64,000 nucleotides of DNA from Streptosporangium brasiliense (GTDB lineage Bacteria > Actinomycetota > Actinomycetes > Streptosporangiales > Streptosporangiaceae). The notes under the pieces are model-generated. The model was not told the DNA's origin and did not search any database. It saw nothing but the letters and a program-made list of their open reading frames with translations. Shown here in pieces: positions 1 to 11,347 of the stretch. The stretch covers positions 496,001-560,000 of the forward strand of contig NZ_JAUSRB010000002.1 in the NCBI RefSeq assembly GCF_030811595.1. Direction: 5' to 3'. How positions within the stretch are numbered: the first letter of the stretch is position 1; the number at the start of each line of letters is the position of its first letter. A program made the position numbers and the translations under genes.

Positions 1-687
1 GGAGCCGACCGCGCCCAGCCTGCAGCCGACGAGTCCGGGGAACGACCGGCACCGCGCGCCCCGCGCCGACAGGAAACGCGCGCTCCTGGTGTGGAAGAAG
101 AGCGCGGCGTCGCGGACGACCCGGGGCCCCCGGTTGCGGACGACCGCGCCCATCATGACCAGCCGGCCGGCCCGCGCCTTGCGCGACAGCCGGACCGCCA
201 GGTCGGCCCCCTCGTCCACCGGGGTCAGCGTCCGGGCGGAGTTGTTCTCCTCGTTGCCGTCCACGATCTCCGAGGAGAGCGTCGCGGTCGCCTCCAGCGG
301 GCCGCGCGCGCCCGGGCGGACCAGACCGCTGATCGTCACCCCGCCACTGCCGCCGGCCATGACGTCCTGCGGGGAGGCGCAGACCACCTCGTTGGCCGTC
401 GTGCCCGGACGGCACTCGGCGACGTCGACGCGGAGGATCTCCACCCCCTCGGGCACCCGGACGGTGAGCAGGGGCAGCACCGCGTCCTCGGGCCCGATGT
501 TGCGCACCTCCGCCCGGTAGAGAAGCGGCTGCCCCGGCTGCGCGACCCTCGGCGAGTTCTCCAGCCGTACGGACAGATCGGCTCCGCCCGGATTGCTTCT
601 CCCCGGCTCCGCCAGCACCGCTCCGGGCGCTCCGACGAGAGCAAGACTGACTATTCCAACGACGACCCGCGCCGCACCATGCGCCAT
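1..687 (-). CDS. Secreted DUF11-like repeat protein (C-terminus beyond window)
   Basis: The minus-strand frame is open from the ATG at 687 to the left edge (229 codons), so the C-terminus lies outside the window. Residues 1-31 look like a Sec signal peptide (hydrophobic VVVGIVSLALVGAPGAVLA). The rest carries two beta-sandwich units of the DUF11/CARDB type: 'ADLSVRLENSP...GQPLLYRAEVRNIGPEDA' near residues 38-70, and a second 'ADLAVRLSRKA...GAVVRNRGPRVVRDA' near 163-195. The junction DGNEENNSA is typical of this fold. Such domains are extracellular spacer or adhesion modules with no known catalysis. A G-rich RBS precedes the ATG; an in-frame GTG two codons upstream is an alternative start. Substrate or partner is unknown. 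Confidence 0.75.
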   Translation of the reverse strand, partial: MAHGAARVVVGIVSLALVGAPGAVLAEPGRSNPGGADLSVRLENSPRVAQPGQPLLYRAEVRNIGPEDAVLPLLTVRVPEGVEILRVDVAECRPGTTANEVVCASPQDVMAGGSGGVTISGLVRPGARGPLEATATLSSEIVDGNEENNSARTLTPVDEGADLAVRLSRKARAGRLVMMGAVVRNRGPRVVRDAALFFHTRSARFLSARGARCRSFPGLVGCRLGAVGS

Positions 688-1023
688 GAACACCGATCCC
701 CCGACCCTCAATGATCATTTAACGCCGGGGGGCCGCCGGACGGCATGTTCGACACGCCGCCAATCGCCGTGCGCCCCACCACGGCGGGCGCCCCGGCCAC
801 CGGGACGCCGATCCACGGGAGACGGGACGGCGGGGCTCCAGGCCGCAGGGACCGCGGGATCTCGGGGACGCCGAGCCTCATGGGCCGGGCCCGGAGACGC
901 GGAAGGGGCCCCGGCGGACCGGGGCCCCTTCCCTTGGACGCGGAGGAGCCGTCGTGAGCCCGGCCGGGGCCGGGCTCGGACAGGATCGAGCTCAGCCGGG
1001 GCCGGGCTCACACGAGGCTGAGC
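688..1023. other. Intergenic, no gene seen
   Basis: This stretch of about 336 bp lies between the mdh stop and the start of the DUF11-like gene. It holds the perfect hairpin at 901-932, then short GC-rich repeats between 955 and 1026 in which GGCCGGGCTC and GAGCTCAG recur. No reading frame here has an RBS or a recognisable product. The promoter of the DUF11-like gene should lie between 700 and 880 on the minus strand, but I see no convincing -10/-35 pair. Confidence 0.6.
901..932 (-). terminator. Hairpin terminator downstream of mdh
   Basis: A perfect 14-bp stem (GGAAGGGGCCCCGG / CCGGGGCCCCTTCC) with the 4-nt loop CGGA lies about 90 bp past the mdh stop. There is no long U-tract, as is usual for actinobacterial hairpin terminators. 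Confidence 0.75.
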
Positions 1024-3536
<2,513 letters not shown>

Positions 3537-3561
3537 GTCAATTGATAATTATGATGAGGGC

Positions 3562-4086
3562 ATGTCCCTACGGATCGCGCTCCTCGGCCTGCTGACCGTC
3601 TCCGGCCCCGCCAGCGGCTACGACCTGACGAAACTGTTCGAGAGTTCGATCAACAACGCCTGGCAGGCCCGGCACAGCCAGATCTATCCGGAGCTGAACA
3701 AGATGGCCGCCGACGGCCTGATCACGGTCGAGGAGGAGGGCCCGCGCGGCCGGAAGACCTACGCGATCACCGACGAGGGCACGCATGAGCTGCGCGGGTG
3801 GCTGATCGAGAAGGGACCGTCACGGTCCTACCGCAGCGAAGGGGTGCTGCGCGCCTTCCTGCTGCCCACGCTGGAGCCGCACGAGGCCGCGGCGCTGCTC
3901 CGCGCGGAGGCCGAGTCCTACGACATCAGGCTGGCCGAGCTGGAGGCGATGCGCGCGGCCAGGTCCTCGTGGAAGAAGCCCGGCTTCGGTCAGTACGCCC
4001 TGGAGCTGGGCATCCGTCAGACGCGGCTGATGCGCGACTGGGCCGAGGAGACCGCGGCCGAGATCGAGGGGACTAACCGCAGCTAG
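3562..4086 (+). CDS. PadR-family transcriptional regulator
   Basis: From the ATG at 3562 the product has 174 residues. The N-terminal winged helix is typical of PadR (ALLGLLTVSGPASGYDLTKLFESS, then HSQIYPELNKMAADGLI and the wing GPRGRKTYAITDEGTHEL). A helical C-terminal dimerisation arm of the Vir_act_alpha_C type follows (LLRAEAESYDIRLAELEAM). An in-frame ATG at 3535 would add nine residues and would abut the MFS start, but family members usually begin at MSLRIALLG. Divergent placement and the twin operator imply repression of the MFS pump and of itself. The stop overlaps the convergent kinase gene by 14 bp. Confidence 0.9.
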   Translation: MSLRIALLGLLTVSGPASGYDLTKLFESSINNAWQARHSQIYPELNKMAADGLITVEEEGPRGRKTYAITDEGTHELRGWLIEKGPSRSYRSEGVLRAFLLPTLEPHEAAALLRAEAESYDIRLAELEAMRAARSSWKKPGFGQYALELGIRQTRLMRDWAEETAAEIEGTNRS

Positions 4087-6283
4087 TCATGGCCGGGAGG
4101 CTGTCCTCGCGGGTGGCGAAGTCGACCCGGGAGAAGTGCCTGTCGAGCAGCTTCTTGATCACGCCGCTGTCGTAGAGGTCGGCGATCGCGCCCTGCACTG
4201 CCTTGCAGGTGCGGCTGTCGCCCTTCTTCACGGCCACCGCGTAGCGCTCGTCGGTCAGCTTCAGGCCGAGCACCTTGTAGCGGACGCTCTCCCGGTTGGC
4301 GAACCCGGCCAGCAGCAGGTCGTCGCCCGGGACCGCGTCGACCTCACCGGCCAGCAGCTTGTTCATGCAGTCGGTGTAGGTCTGGGCGGGGATCAGTTCG
4401 ATCTGGCTCACCGTCTCCTGCAGGACGCGGACCGAGGAGCTGGAGGCCGGCTGGCACAGCCGCCTGCCCTCCAGACCGGCCGCGGAGACGATCGGGGAGC
4501 CGGCCTTGACGAGCACGTCGACGTGGGCGAGATAGTACGGCCCGGCGAAGGTGACGTCGTCGCCGTCGTTGATCGAGTAGGTCGAGATGACCAGGTCGAC
4601 GTCACCGGCGGCCAGCAGCCCCGGCCGCTCCTCCCGGCTGGTCGCCCGGAAGGTGACGCCGTCCGCGGGCACCTGCAGCGCCTTGGCGATCTCGGTGGCG
4701 AGGTCCACCTCGAACCCGCTCCACTTACCGCCGCTCTCCAGCGCGATGCCCGGCAGGAAGCCGCGCACGCCGACGGTGAGCTTGCCGGTCCGGGCCGCCT
4801 TGTCCACCACCGAGGTGAACTCCGCCGGGGCGGACGCGGTGGGCTCGGCGCCGGCGCCCAGGCTCGGCGGCCAGCCGGTGAGGGCGACGGCCGCCACGGC
4901 GGCGGCGACCAGCAGGACGGCCACGGCGGCCGCGACCCAGCGCCCCTTCCGGGAGCGCCGGGGCGGGTCCACGTCCGTGACGTGCTCGGTGAGCGTGGTC
5001 TGCCAGTCCGGGGGCGGGACGGTCGAGGACCCGCCGTGCCCCGGGAACGACGGACGCTCGCCGTGGGCGGGAGGCGGGGGCTGCTCGCCGTACGCCGGGG
5101 AGGACGGACGCTCCCTGTACGCCGGGGAGGACGGGTGCTCGCCGTACGCCGGAGCGGACGGGCGCTCCCCGTAAGCCGGGGAAGGACCGCGCTCGCCATG
5201 GCCCGGAGCGGACGGATGCTCACCGTACGCCGGGGAGGACGGATGCTCACCGTACGCCGGGGAGGACGGATGCTCCCTGTACGCCGGGGAGGACGGGCGC
5301 TCGCCGGGCCCCGGGGGCTGCGCGCGGAAGCCGGTGGACGGCACGGGCGGGGCGTTGGGGGCGGGCCGGTCCGGGGCCGTGCCCCGTATCCGCATGAGGT
5401 GGGTGGCCTCGTCCGAGTCGGGGCCGGCGACCTGCGCCCCCTCGTTGAGGACGGCCGGCGACGCGTCCACGCTCTCGGGGTGGCCGAGCATCCGCAGCAG
5501 GATCTGGTCGGCCGACGGGCGGGCGGCGGGCGACTTGGACAGGGCCGCGCGGACCGCGCCGCGCAGCGGCTCCGGCATGACGCTGACGTCCACCTCGTGG
5601 TTGAGGATGCGGTTGAGCACCACCGCGATCGAGTCGCCGGCGAAGACCGTCTCCCCGGTCGCGGCGAACGCGATGGTCGCCCCCCAGGCGAAGACGTCGG
5701 TGTGCGGGCCGACGTCGGCGCCGGAGATCTGCTCGGGCGCCATGTAGGCCGGGGTGCCGATGGCCCGGCTGGTGATCGTCCCGGTGGAGTCGAGGATGCG
5801 GGCGATGCCGAAGTCCACCACGCGGGGGCCGTCGGCGGCGATGAGCACGTTGTCCGGTTTGAAGTCGCGGTGCACGATCGCGGCGTGGTGGATCGCGGTC
5901 AGCGCGGTGGCCGTGCCGATCGCCAGCCGCTGCAGTGCGGCGCCCCGGAGCGGGCCGTCGGTCTCCACGACCTCCCGCAGCGACCTGCCCTCGATGTATT
6001 CGCTCGCGATGTAGGGGGTGTCGCCTTCGAGATCGGCGTCCACCACGCCCGCCGTGCAGAACGAGGCGACCCGCTGGGCGGCGCGCGCCTCGCGGGCAAA
6101 GCGGGATCTGGCCGTCGTGTCGCCGGAGAATTTCACGTGCAGCAACTTGATCGCCGCCCGCTCCCCCGACTCGTTGACCCCCAGGTAGACGATCCCCTGC
6201 CCGCCCTCACCGATCCGGCCGACGACGCGGAACGGCCCCAGACGGTGCGGTTCCCCCGCTTCCAGCGGCGCGATCTCCGGCAT
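4073..6283 (-). CDS. Membrane Ser/Thr protein kinase fused to an extracellular solute-binding domain (SBP family 3)
   Basis: This is about 736 residues from the second ATG of an ATG-ATG pair, which has the RBS AGGGA. A TTG further out would add ten residues. The Hanks-type kinase spans about 15-265: G-loop GEGGQG, lysine in AAIKLL, HRDFKPDN, DFG and APE motifs, all intact. Next comes a linker of ten 9-residue repeats (consensus ERPSSPAYG, about 328-417), one membrane helix (about 448-470) and a periplasmic amino-acid-binding fold. That fold includes GKLTVGVRGFLPGIAL, FEVDLATEIAKAL and GVIKKLLDRHF. The layout implies a receptor kinase: ligand outside, phosphorylation inside. Ligand and targets are unknown. 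It is divergent from a membrane-anchored sigma-like gene. Confidence 0.9.
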   Translation of the reverse strand: MPEIAPLEAGEPHRLGPFRVVGRIGEGGQGIVYLGVNESGERAAIKLLHVKFSGDTTARSRFAREARAAQRVASFCTAGVVDADLEGDTPYIASEYIEGRSLREVVETDGPLRGAALQRLAIGTATALTAIHHAAIVHRDFKPDNVLIAADGPRVVDFGIARILDSTGTITSRAIGTPAYMAPEQISGADVGPHTDVFAWGATIAFAATGETVFAGDSIAVVLNRILNHEVDVSVMPEPLRGAVRAALSKSPAARPSADQILLRMLGHPESVDASPAVLNEGAQVAGPDSDEATHLMRIRGTAPDRPAPNAPPVPSTGFRAQPPGPGERPSSPAYREHPSSPAYGEHPSSPAYGEHPSAPGHGERGPSPAYGERPSAPAYGEHPSSPAYRERPSSPAYGEQPPPPAHGERPSFPGHGGSSTVPPPDWQTTLTEHVTDVDPPRRSRKGRWVAAAVAVLLVAAAVAAVALTGWPPSLGAGAEPTASAPAEFTSVVDKAARTGKLTVGVRGFLPGIALESGGKWSGFEVDLATEIAKALQVPADGVTFRATSREERPGLLAAGDVDLVISTYSINDGDDVTFAGPYYLAHVDVLVKAGSPIVSAAGLEGRRLCQPASSSSVRVLQETVSQIELIPAQTYTDCMNKLLAGEVDAVPGDDLLLAGFANRESVRYKVLGLKLTDERYAVAVKKGDSRTCKAVQGAIADLYDSGVIKKLLDRHFSRVDFATREDSLPAMTSCG
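5033..5302 (-). repeat. 27-bp tandem repeat coding the kinase linker
   Basis: About ten in-frame units of 27 bp encode the consensus ERPSSPAYG/EHPSSPAYG between the kinase domain and the membrane helix. Copies vary (PGHG, PPPPAHG). The linker is rich in Pro, Ser and Tyr and is probably extended. Confidence 0.8.
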
Positions 6284-6505
6284 CATCGTCCCTACGGTGT
6301 AGTAAATCTCCAACCAGCCAAACTTTACGATGCCGTAGCTCCACCGCCCGCCGTGTTACTCCCAAGTGACCTCCCATCACCTACGGCGATGGGGGTCGGC
6401 GGGCCCACCAACCACCCAATTAGCAACAATCAACCCAAGTTGGCGCTCCAACCGCTTAGATCACTACCGTTGACCGTCCCTCACGCAAGCCGGAGCAAAT
6501 CCCTC

Positions 6506-8080
6506 ATGCGCCGATATATCGGTTATCGCGAATTCGTTCAGCGCGATCAGCGTTCCCTCGTCGGCACGGCCCTCCTCCTCACCGGCAGCCACGAGCAGGC
6601 CATCCGCCTGGCCCTGTGGTCCTTGCGCACGGTCGGCCTCAGCTGGCCCCCCACCCTCTGGGAGAACACCACTACACACGCCCACATCGCCCTTTATCGC
6701 CGTTTCCTCCGCAAGCCCACCGCCGCGGGGGCCACCGCCCTGGTACGGCTCCCGCCCCGGCAGCGCCTCCTCACCGTCGCGTGCATCCATGACGGCAGGA
6801 CCCACGCCGAGATGGCCACCCTCCTCGGCATCCCGGTGGAGACCGTGGAGACGGAGGTCACCGAGGCGGTGGCCACGCTCACCAAGGGCAACGTGGCCCG
6901 GCTGAAGACGAGGCTGGCGACCGCGGCGGGCGAGGCGTCGGTCCCCGACCTCACCGCGCGGTCGGTGCGCGCGCTACGGCGCCGCCGCAACCGCGGAGCC
7001 TTCCTGACGGCGATCGCGGCCCTCGTCCCGATCGGCCTCATCGCCGCCTTCACCCTGTTCTCGCAGGGAGTGGTGTGGAACTCGGCACTGGGCGAGCCGA
7101 ACCGGTCCCATCCGGCGGACGCCCCGGAGGCCATGCGGGTGGTCACCAGCGCGGAGCCGACCGGCAGCCCGGAGCCGGGCTCCGGCCTCAAGCCCTGGCA
7201 GGCCCCGCGTACCTCCCTCACGATCCGCTACGCGGTGCCCAAGCGGTGTCCCGACGGCGGCTCGGCGGGCGACGCCTCCGCGCCGCCGAAGGCCGGGAAG
7301 GTCATCTGCGCGGGCTGGACGCTCAAGCTGGCCGGCGGCGACCCGGCCGGCTCGGCGCGCGAGCCCGCCGGCTGCACGGGTAAGGGCCGCTGCGAGTCCA
7401 CGGTGAGCGTGCCCGACGCGGCCGAACGGCTGGCGTACGGCGACGGCCGGAGCTCCTGGCGGCTGAGCCCGGCTCTCAGCCCCGACGGGCGCCGCATCGC
7501 CTATCTCAGTGCGGCGGAGGGGCGATATGTCGCCCACGACCTGCACAGCGGCGTGAAGCGGTATCTGACGCCCGCGCTGGCCCCCTCCGACACCGAGACC
7601 GGCACCCGGGTGAGCGTCTCCCCGGACGGCCGTCACTTCACCGTCGCGCTCGGCGCGCGCCGGCTGCGGACCGACTTCACCACCGGGACCGTGACGTCAC
7701 TGCCCGCCGGGCAGGCGACGGCCGCGGAGAAGGCGGCGGGCTGGCTCCGCAAGAGCTACCGCGCCTGGCGCGAGTCCCCCAGCGGCAGGCACGCGGCCGC
7801 GGTCGGCGCCGAGGAGGCCGGGGGCGACAGCCTCCACATCGTCGACGCCCGGTCGCGGCAGGTGTTCAAGCGCCTGCCGCTCCCCTCCCTGGGCGGCCCC
7901 GCCAAGGCGGAGGTCGTCGGCTGGCTGAACTCCCACGAGGTCGTCGTCCGGCTGAGCGCCAAGGCGGGCGGCCGCCCCGCCGGCTTCTTCAGGATGGACG
8001 CCGTGACCGGCCGCGCGCACCGCGTGACCGGCCTCGCCGACGACAACCTGATCGTGCTCGGCGCGGTGACGGCCGGCTGA
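6506..8080 (+). CDS. Membrane-anchored sigma-70-like protein with extracytoplasmic beta-propeller-like domain
   Basis: This is a 524-residue protein. Residues about 10-75 resemble a worn SigE-type sigma region 2 (RDQRSLVGTALLLTGSHEQAIRLAL). Residues about 78-125 resemble region 4 (LPPRQRLLTVACIHDGRTHAEMATLLGIPVETVE). A helix at about 170-192 (FLTAIAALVPIGLIAAFTLF) anchors the rest outside. The exterior has TolB/WD40-like blades (LSPDGRRIAYLS, VSPDGRHFTVAL, SPSGRHAAAVG). The normal acidic residues of region 2.1 are mostly missing, so core RNA polymerase binding is doubtful; it may act as a decoy or anti-regulator. It is transcribed away from the receptor kinase gene. The start is the ATG at 6506, with no strong RBS. 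Confidence 0.72.
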   Translation: MRRYIGYREFVQRDQRSLVGTALLLTGSHEQAIRLALWSLRTVGLSWPPTLWENTTTHAHIALYRRFLRKPTAAGATALVRLPPRQRLLTVACIHDGRTHAEMATLLGIPVETVETEVTEAVATLTKGNVARLKTRLATAAGEASVPDLTARSVRALRRRRNRGAFLTAIAALVPIGLIAAFTLFSQGVVWNSALGEPNRSHPADAPEAMRVVTSAEPTGSPEPGSGLKPWQAPRTSLTIRYAVPKRCPDGGSAGDASAPPKAGKVICAGWTLKLAGGDPAGSAREPAGCTGKGRCESTVSVPDAAERLAYGDGRSSWRLSPALSPDGRRIAYLSAAEGRYVAHDLHSGVKRYLTPALAPSDTETGTRVSVSPDGRHFTVALGARRLRTDFTTGTVTSLPAGQATAAEKAAGWLRKSYRAWRESPSGRHAAAVGAEEAGGDSLHIVDARSRQVFKRLPLPSLGGPAKAEVVGWLNSHEVVVRLSAKAGGRPAGFFRMDAVTGRAHRVTGLADDNLIVLGAVTAG

Positions 8081-8203
8081 GGACGGCGCGGGGGCGGCCG
8101 GAGGGGCTGCGGAGAGTCGGCCTGCGGACGGCGGGAGACGGCCTGAGCCAGTCCCGGACGGCACGGACGGGAACGGGCCGCAGGAGGGATCTGAGCGCGG
8201 CAT

Positions 8204-8360
8204 GGGGACGGGTCCCGGCACTGGCCGGAGGACAGCTCAGGGCGGCGCGGGGACGGGTCCTGGCGGCCACAGGAGGACACCTCGGGAACCGGTCCCGGCG
8301 ACGACAGCTCGGGAACGGGTCCCAGCGACGGCAGAAGGACATCTCGGGGACGGGTCCCGG
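8204..8360. repeat. Degenerate repeat cluster, core GGGRACSGGTCCYRG
   Basis: Five copies of a 15-nt near-palindromic core (GGGACGGGTCCCGG and variants) occur at about 8204, 8249, 8283, 8310 and 8345. GAGGACAGCTCGG-like spacers vary the pitch from 27 to 45 bp. Confidence 0.6.
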
Positions 8361-8470
8361 CGACGACAGGAGGACGCCTCGGCCGTGGCCGCCCGGTAGC
8401 GGCCGTGGAGACCGCCCGCCGCCGCGCCGGGAGCAGGCCGTGCCGGGAGCAGGCGTGCCGGGTCGAGGGC

Positions 8471-8515
8471 GGGAAACAGGAAGGGCCGCCCGGCGGGCGG
8501 CCCTTCCTGTTTCCC
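8471..8515. terminator. 21-bp perfect hairpin between convergent genes
   Basis: The arms at 8471-8491 and 8495-8515 are perfect reverse complements (GGGAAACAGGAAGGGCCGCC...) around the 3-nt loop GGC. Lying 60 bp past the icd stop, the hairpin is the likely icd terminator and may also serve the converging sigma-like gene. Confidence 0.85.
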
Positions 8516-8575
8516 GGCGGACGGCCGGGGCGCGTCCGTGGATCCTCACCGTGGCGAGGATCCGCGGAACACGCC

Positions 8576-9790
8576 TCAGGCCATCTTCTTCTTCAGGTTC
8601 TCGTCCAGGGCCGCCAGGAAGTCCTGGGTGGTCAGCCACTTGGCGTCGCCGCCGACGAGGAGGGCGAGGTCCTTGGTCATCTGGCCGCCCTCGACGGTCT
8701 CGATGCAGACCTGCTCCAGCTTCTCGGCGAAGTCGATCACCGCGGGGGTGTTGTCGAGCTTGCCACGGTGCTGGAGGCCACGGGTCCACGCGAAGATCGA
8801 GGCGATCGGGTTGGTGGAGGTGGGGTTGCCCTTCTGGTGCTCACGGTAGTGACGGGTCACGGTGCCGTGGGCGGCCTCGGCCTCGACGGTCCGGCCGTCG
8901 GGGGTCATCAGCACCGAGGTCATCAGGCCGAGGGAGCCGAAGCCCTGCGCGACGGTGTCGGACTGGACGTCGCCGTCGTAGTTCTTGGCCGCCCAGACGT
9001 AGCCGCCCTCCCACTTGAGCGCCGCGGCGACCATGTCGTCGATCAGGCGGTGCTCGTAGGTGATGCCGGCGGCCTCGAACTCGGCCTTGAACTCGGTCTC
9101 GAAGACCTCGGCGAAGATGTCCTTGAAGCGGCCGTCGTAGGCCTTCAGGATCGTGTTCTTCGTGGAGAGGTAGACCGGGTAGCCACGGGACAGGCCGTAA
9201 CGCATGGAGGCGCGGGCGAAGTCGCGGATGGACTCGTCCAGGTTGTACATCGCCATCGCGATGCCGGCCCCGGGGAAGTCGTAGACGTCGAGCTCGATCG
9301 GCTCCGAGCCGTCCTTCGGCGTGTAGGTGAGGGTCAGCGTGCCCTCGCCCGGGATCTTCAGGTCGGTGGCGCGATACTGGTCGCCGAACGCGTGACGGCC
9401 GATGATGATCGGCTTGGTCCAGCCGGGGACGAGCCTCGGCACGTTGGACATGATGATCGGCTCGCGGAAGATGACACCGCCGAGGATGTTACGGATCGTC
9501 CCGTTCGGGGACTTCCACATCTTCTTCAGGCCGAACTCCTCGACCCGCGCCTCGTCCGGGGTGATCGTGGCGCACTTGACGCCGACGCCGTACTGCTTGA
9601 TCGCGTTGGCGGCGTCGATCGTCACCTGGTCGTCGGTGGCGTCACGGTGCTCGATCCCGAGGTCGTAGTACTTCAGGTCGACGTCGAGGTAGGGAAGGAT
9701 CAGCTGGTCCTTGATGAACTGCCAGATGATCCGGGTCATCTCGTCGCCGTCAAGCTCGACGACGGGGCCCTCTACCTTGATCTTGGGCAT
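8576..9790 (-). CDS. icd: NADP-dependent isocitrate dehydrogenase (dimeric type)
   Basis: This 404-residue cytosolic enzyme oxidatively decarboxylates isocitrate to 2-oxoglutarate in the TCA cycle. The sequence matches the eukaryote-like homodimeric class: [13 protein letters not shown] near the N-terminus, substrate loop SPNGTIRN (94-101), [10 protein letters not shown] (130-139) and the NADP-site region [11 protein letters not shown]. Length equals the family's usual 400-410. Upstream on the same strand are DUF3017 and citrate synthase, so three genes tied to citrate metabolism lie in one direction. The 113-bp gap before icd leaves room for its own promoter. A strong hairpin closes the unit. 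Confidence 0.97.
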   Translation of the reverse strand: MPKIKVEGPVVELDGDEMTRIIWQFIKDQLILPYLDVDLKYYDLGIEHRDATDDQVTIDAANAIKQYGVGVKCATITPDEARVEEFGLKKMWKSPNGTIRNILGGVIFREPIIMSNVPRLVPGWTKPIIIGRHAFGDQYRATDLKIPGEGTLTLTYTPKDGSEPIELDVYDFPGAGIAMAMYNLDESIRDFARASMRYGLSRGYPVYLSTKNTILKAYDGRFKDIFAEVFETEFKAEFEAAGITYEHRLIDDMVAAALKWEGGYVWAAKNYDGDVQSDTVAQGFGSLGLMTSVLMTPDGRTVEAEAAHGTVTRHYREHQKGNPTSTNPIASIFAWTRGLQHRGKLDNTPAVIDFAEKLEQVCIETVEGGQMTKDLALLVGGDAKWLTTQDFLAALDENLKKKMA

Positions 9791-9903
9791 GCGTGTGGTT
9801 CCCCTTCTGAACTAACACTGGCCAGACAGTCCTTTTGAGGCTCACTGGCCGTTGAGGCTATCGGACGGGTTCAGGCGGCTTGCGATCCACCCGTGCGTCC
9901 GGC

Positions 9904-10182
9904 TTAAAGCGGCATGAGCGCCGGATACTGAAGCACCAGCGAGCCGGCCATCAGCGCGACGCCGAAGACGGCGAGCGTGACGGCGTCGGTCGTCCTGGTG
10001 CGTACGGCGAGCAGTCCGCTGCCCACCAGCCGGAGCACGGCCCCCAGCGTCATGACCACACCGAGAGAGAACCCACCCCACTCGGGGTCGAGCAGGACGG
10101 CAAAGGTAACGGCCAGGATCGCACCCGCCAGCACCAGCGGATACGGTCTCCAGCGATCTTCAGTTGTGCTCACCGCTCCCAC
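9904..10182 (-). CDS. DUF3017 small membrane protein
   Basis: This product of about 92 residues has three hydrophobic segments (YPLVLAGAILAVTFAVLL, GVVMTLGAVLRLVGSGLLAV, AVTLAVFGVALMAGSLVL). It matches the actinobacterial DUF3017 family, which elsewhere sits beside folD, purH and mdh. Here it lies 43 bp below citrate synthase and above icd, so the usual block has been rearranged. Two GTG starts (10182 and 10173) are possible; neither has an ideal RBS spacing. Function is unknown. Confidence 0.8.
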   Translation of the reverse strand: MGAVSTTEDRWRPYPLVLAGAILAVTFAVLLDPEWGGFSLGVVMTLGAVLRLVGSGLLAVRTRTTDAVTLAVFGVALMAGSLVLQYPALMPL

Positions 10183-10225
10183 CCATGGCCGCTGTTCATT
10201 CGCGCACTCGTCGCCCGCACCCGGC

Positions 10226-11347
10226 TCATCGCTCGGCGAGCGGCTTCCACTTCTGGTCGCGCTCGCCGATGTATTCGCTGTCCGGGCGGATCAGGCGATT
10301 GTCGGCGTGCTGCTCGATGACGTGTGCGGTCCATCCTGCCATGCGGCTGACCGAGAAGACCGGAGTGAACAGGTCTGTCGGGATACCGAGGTAGTGGTAG
10401 ACGGTCGCCGCGTAGAAGTCGACGTTGGGATAGAGGCCCTTCGTCTCGAAGACGACCTCCTCCATCTCCTTGGACATGCGGTAGAACTTGTCGTCGCCGG
10501 AGGCGTCCGCGAGCTCCTGCGACATCTTGCGCAGGTGCGTGGCGCGCGGGTCCTCGGTCTTGTAGACCCGGTGCCCGAAGCCCATGATCTTCTCGCCGGC
10601 GGCGAGCCGGTCGCGCACGGACTGGGCGACGGCGGCCGGGTCGAGCGCCTCCAGGGTCCGCATGACCTGCTCGTTGGCCCCGCCGTGGAGCGGGCCCTTG
10701 AGGGTGCCGATGGCCGCCACGATGGCCGAGTGCATGTCGGACAGGGTCGCGGCGCACACGCGGGCGGCGAACGTCGAGGCGTTCATCGTGTGGTCGGCGT
10801 GCAGGACCAGGCAGGTGTCGAAGATCTCGACCTCGCGCCGCTCGGGGGTGCGGCCGGTGATCTGCAGCAGGAAGTTGGCCGCGACGCTCAGCCCGGGATC
10901 CGGCTCGGGGATCGTGGCGCCCGTCCTGGCCGCGTGGTAGCGGGCGACGAGGACCGGCTGCTGGGCGGTCAGCCGGGCGGCCTTGCGCAGGTTGGCCTCG
11001 GGACTGTTGGAGTCCTTGTCCGGATCGTCGGCCCCGGCCAGCGAGACCAGGGTGCGCAGCGCCTCCATGGGCGCCTGCCTGTCCGCGATCTCCGGGATGT
11101 TCGCGTCGGCGAGCGCGCCGAGCTTACGCCCTTCGACGAGCTGCGCCCCGTAGGCGGCCAGCTGCTCCCCGTTGGGGAGGCTTCCGCGCTGCAGCAGGTG
11201 GGCGGTCTCTTCGAAGGTGGTGCGGCCGGCCAGATCGTGGATGTCGTAGCCACGATAGAAAAGGAGACCGGCCTGACCGTCGATGTCACTGAGCGCTGTG
11301 GACGCGGCTACGACATCGGCGAGGCCTTTTGTGGGCTTGTCCGCCAT
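10226..11347 (-). CDS. Citrate synthase (short 373-residue type)
   Basis: This enzyme condenses acetyl-CoA with oxaloacetate at TCA cycle entry. The family's catalytic triad is visible: H221 in GPLHGGANE, H259 in GFGHRVYK and D310 in PNVDFYA. H186 (LHADHTMNAS) and the C-terminal oxaloacetate-binding region are also present. At 373 residues it belongs to the short Gram-positive group that includes some 2-methylcitrate synthases, so propionyl-CoA use cannot be excluded. No prp genes are nearby, and linkage to icd favours citrate synthase. A GGAGGA RBS precedes the ATG at 11347. The paralogue count elsewhere is unknown, so I give no gene symbol. Confidence 0.93.
   Translation of the reverse strand: MADKPTKGLADVVAASTALSDIDGQAGLLFYRGYDIHDLAGRTTFEETAHLLQRGSLPNGEQLAAYGAQLVEGRKLGALADANIPEIADRQAPMEALRTLVSLAGADDPDKDSNSPEANLRKAARLTAQQPVLVARYHAARTGATIPEPDPGLSVAANFLLQITGRTPERREVEIFDTCLVLHADHTMNASTFAARVCAATLSDMHSAIVAAIGTLKGPLHGGANEQVMRTLEALDPAAVAQSVRDRLAAGEKIMGFGHRVYKTEDPRATHLRKMSQELADASGDDKFYRMSKEMEEVVFETKGLYPNVDFYAATVYHYLGIPTDLFTPVFSVSRMAGWTAHVIEQHADNRLIRPDSEYIGERDQKWKPLAER

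Larger units (their letters stand above)
8081..8575. other. Intergenic, repeats and terminator, no gene seen
   Basis: About 495 bp lie between convergent genes. It contains five degenerate copies of GGGACGGGTCCC-like dyads (8204-8360) and the long hairpin at 8471-8515. Open frames that cross it are antisense extensions of the neighbours with no RBS. Confidence 0.6.

Noticed and set aside
4136..6505. Long plus-strand frame joined to the sigma-like gene
   Set aside because: It is a shadow of the receptor kinase gene on the other strand, rich in Arg, Gly and Ala and without domains. The real start is near 6506.
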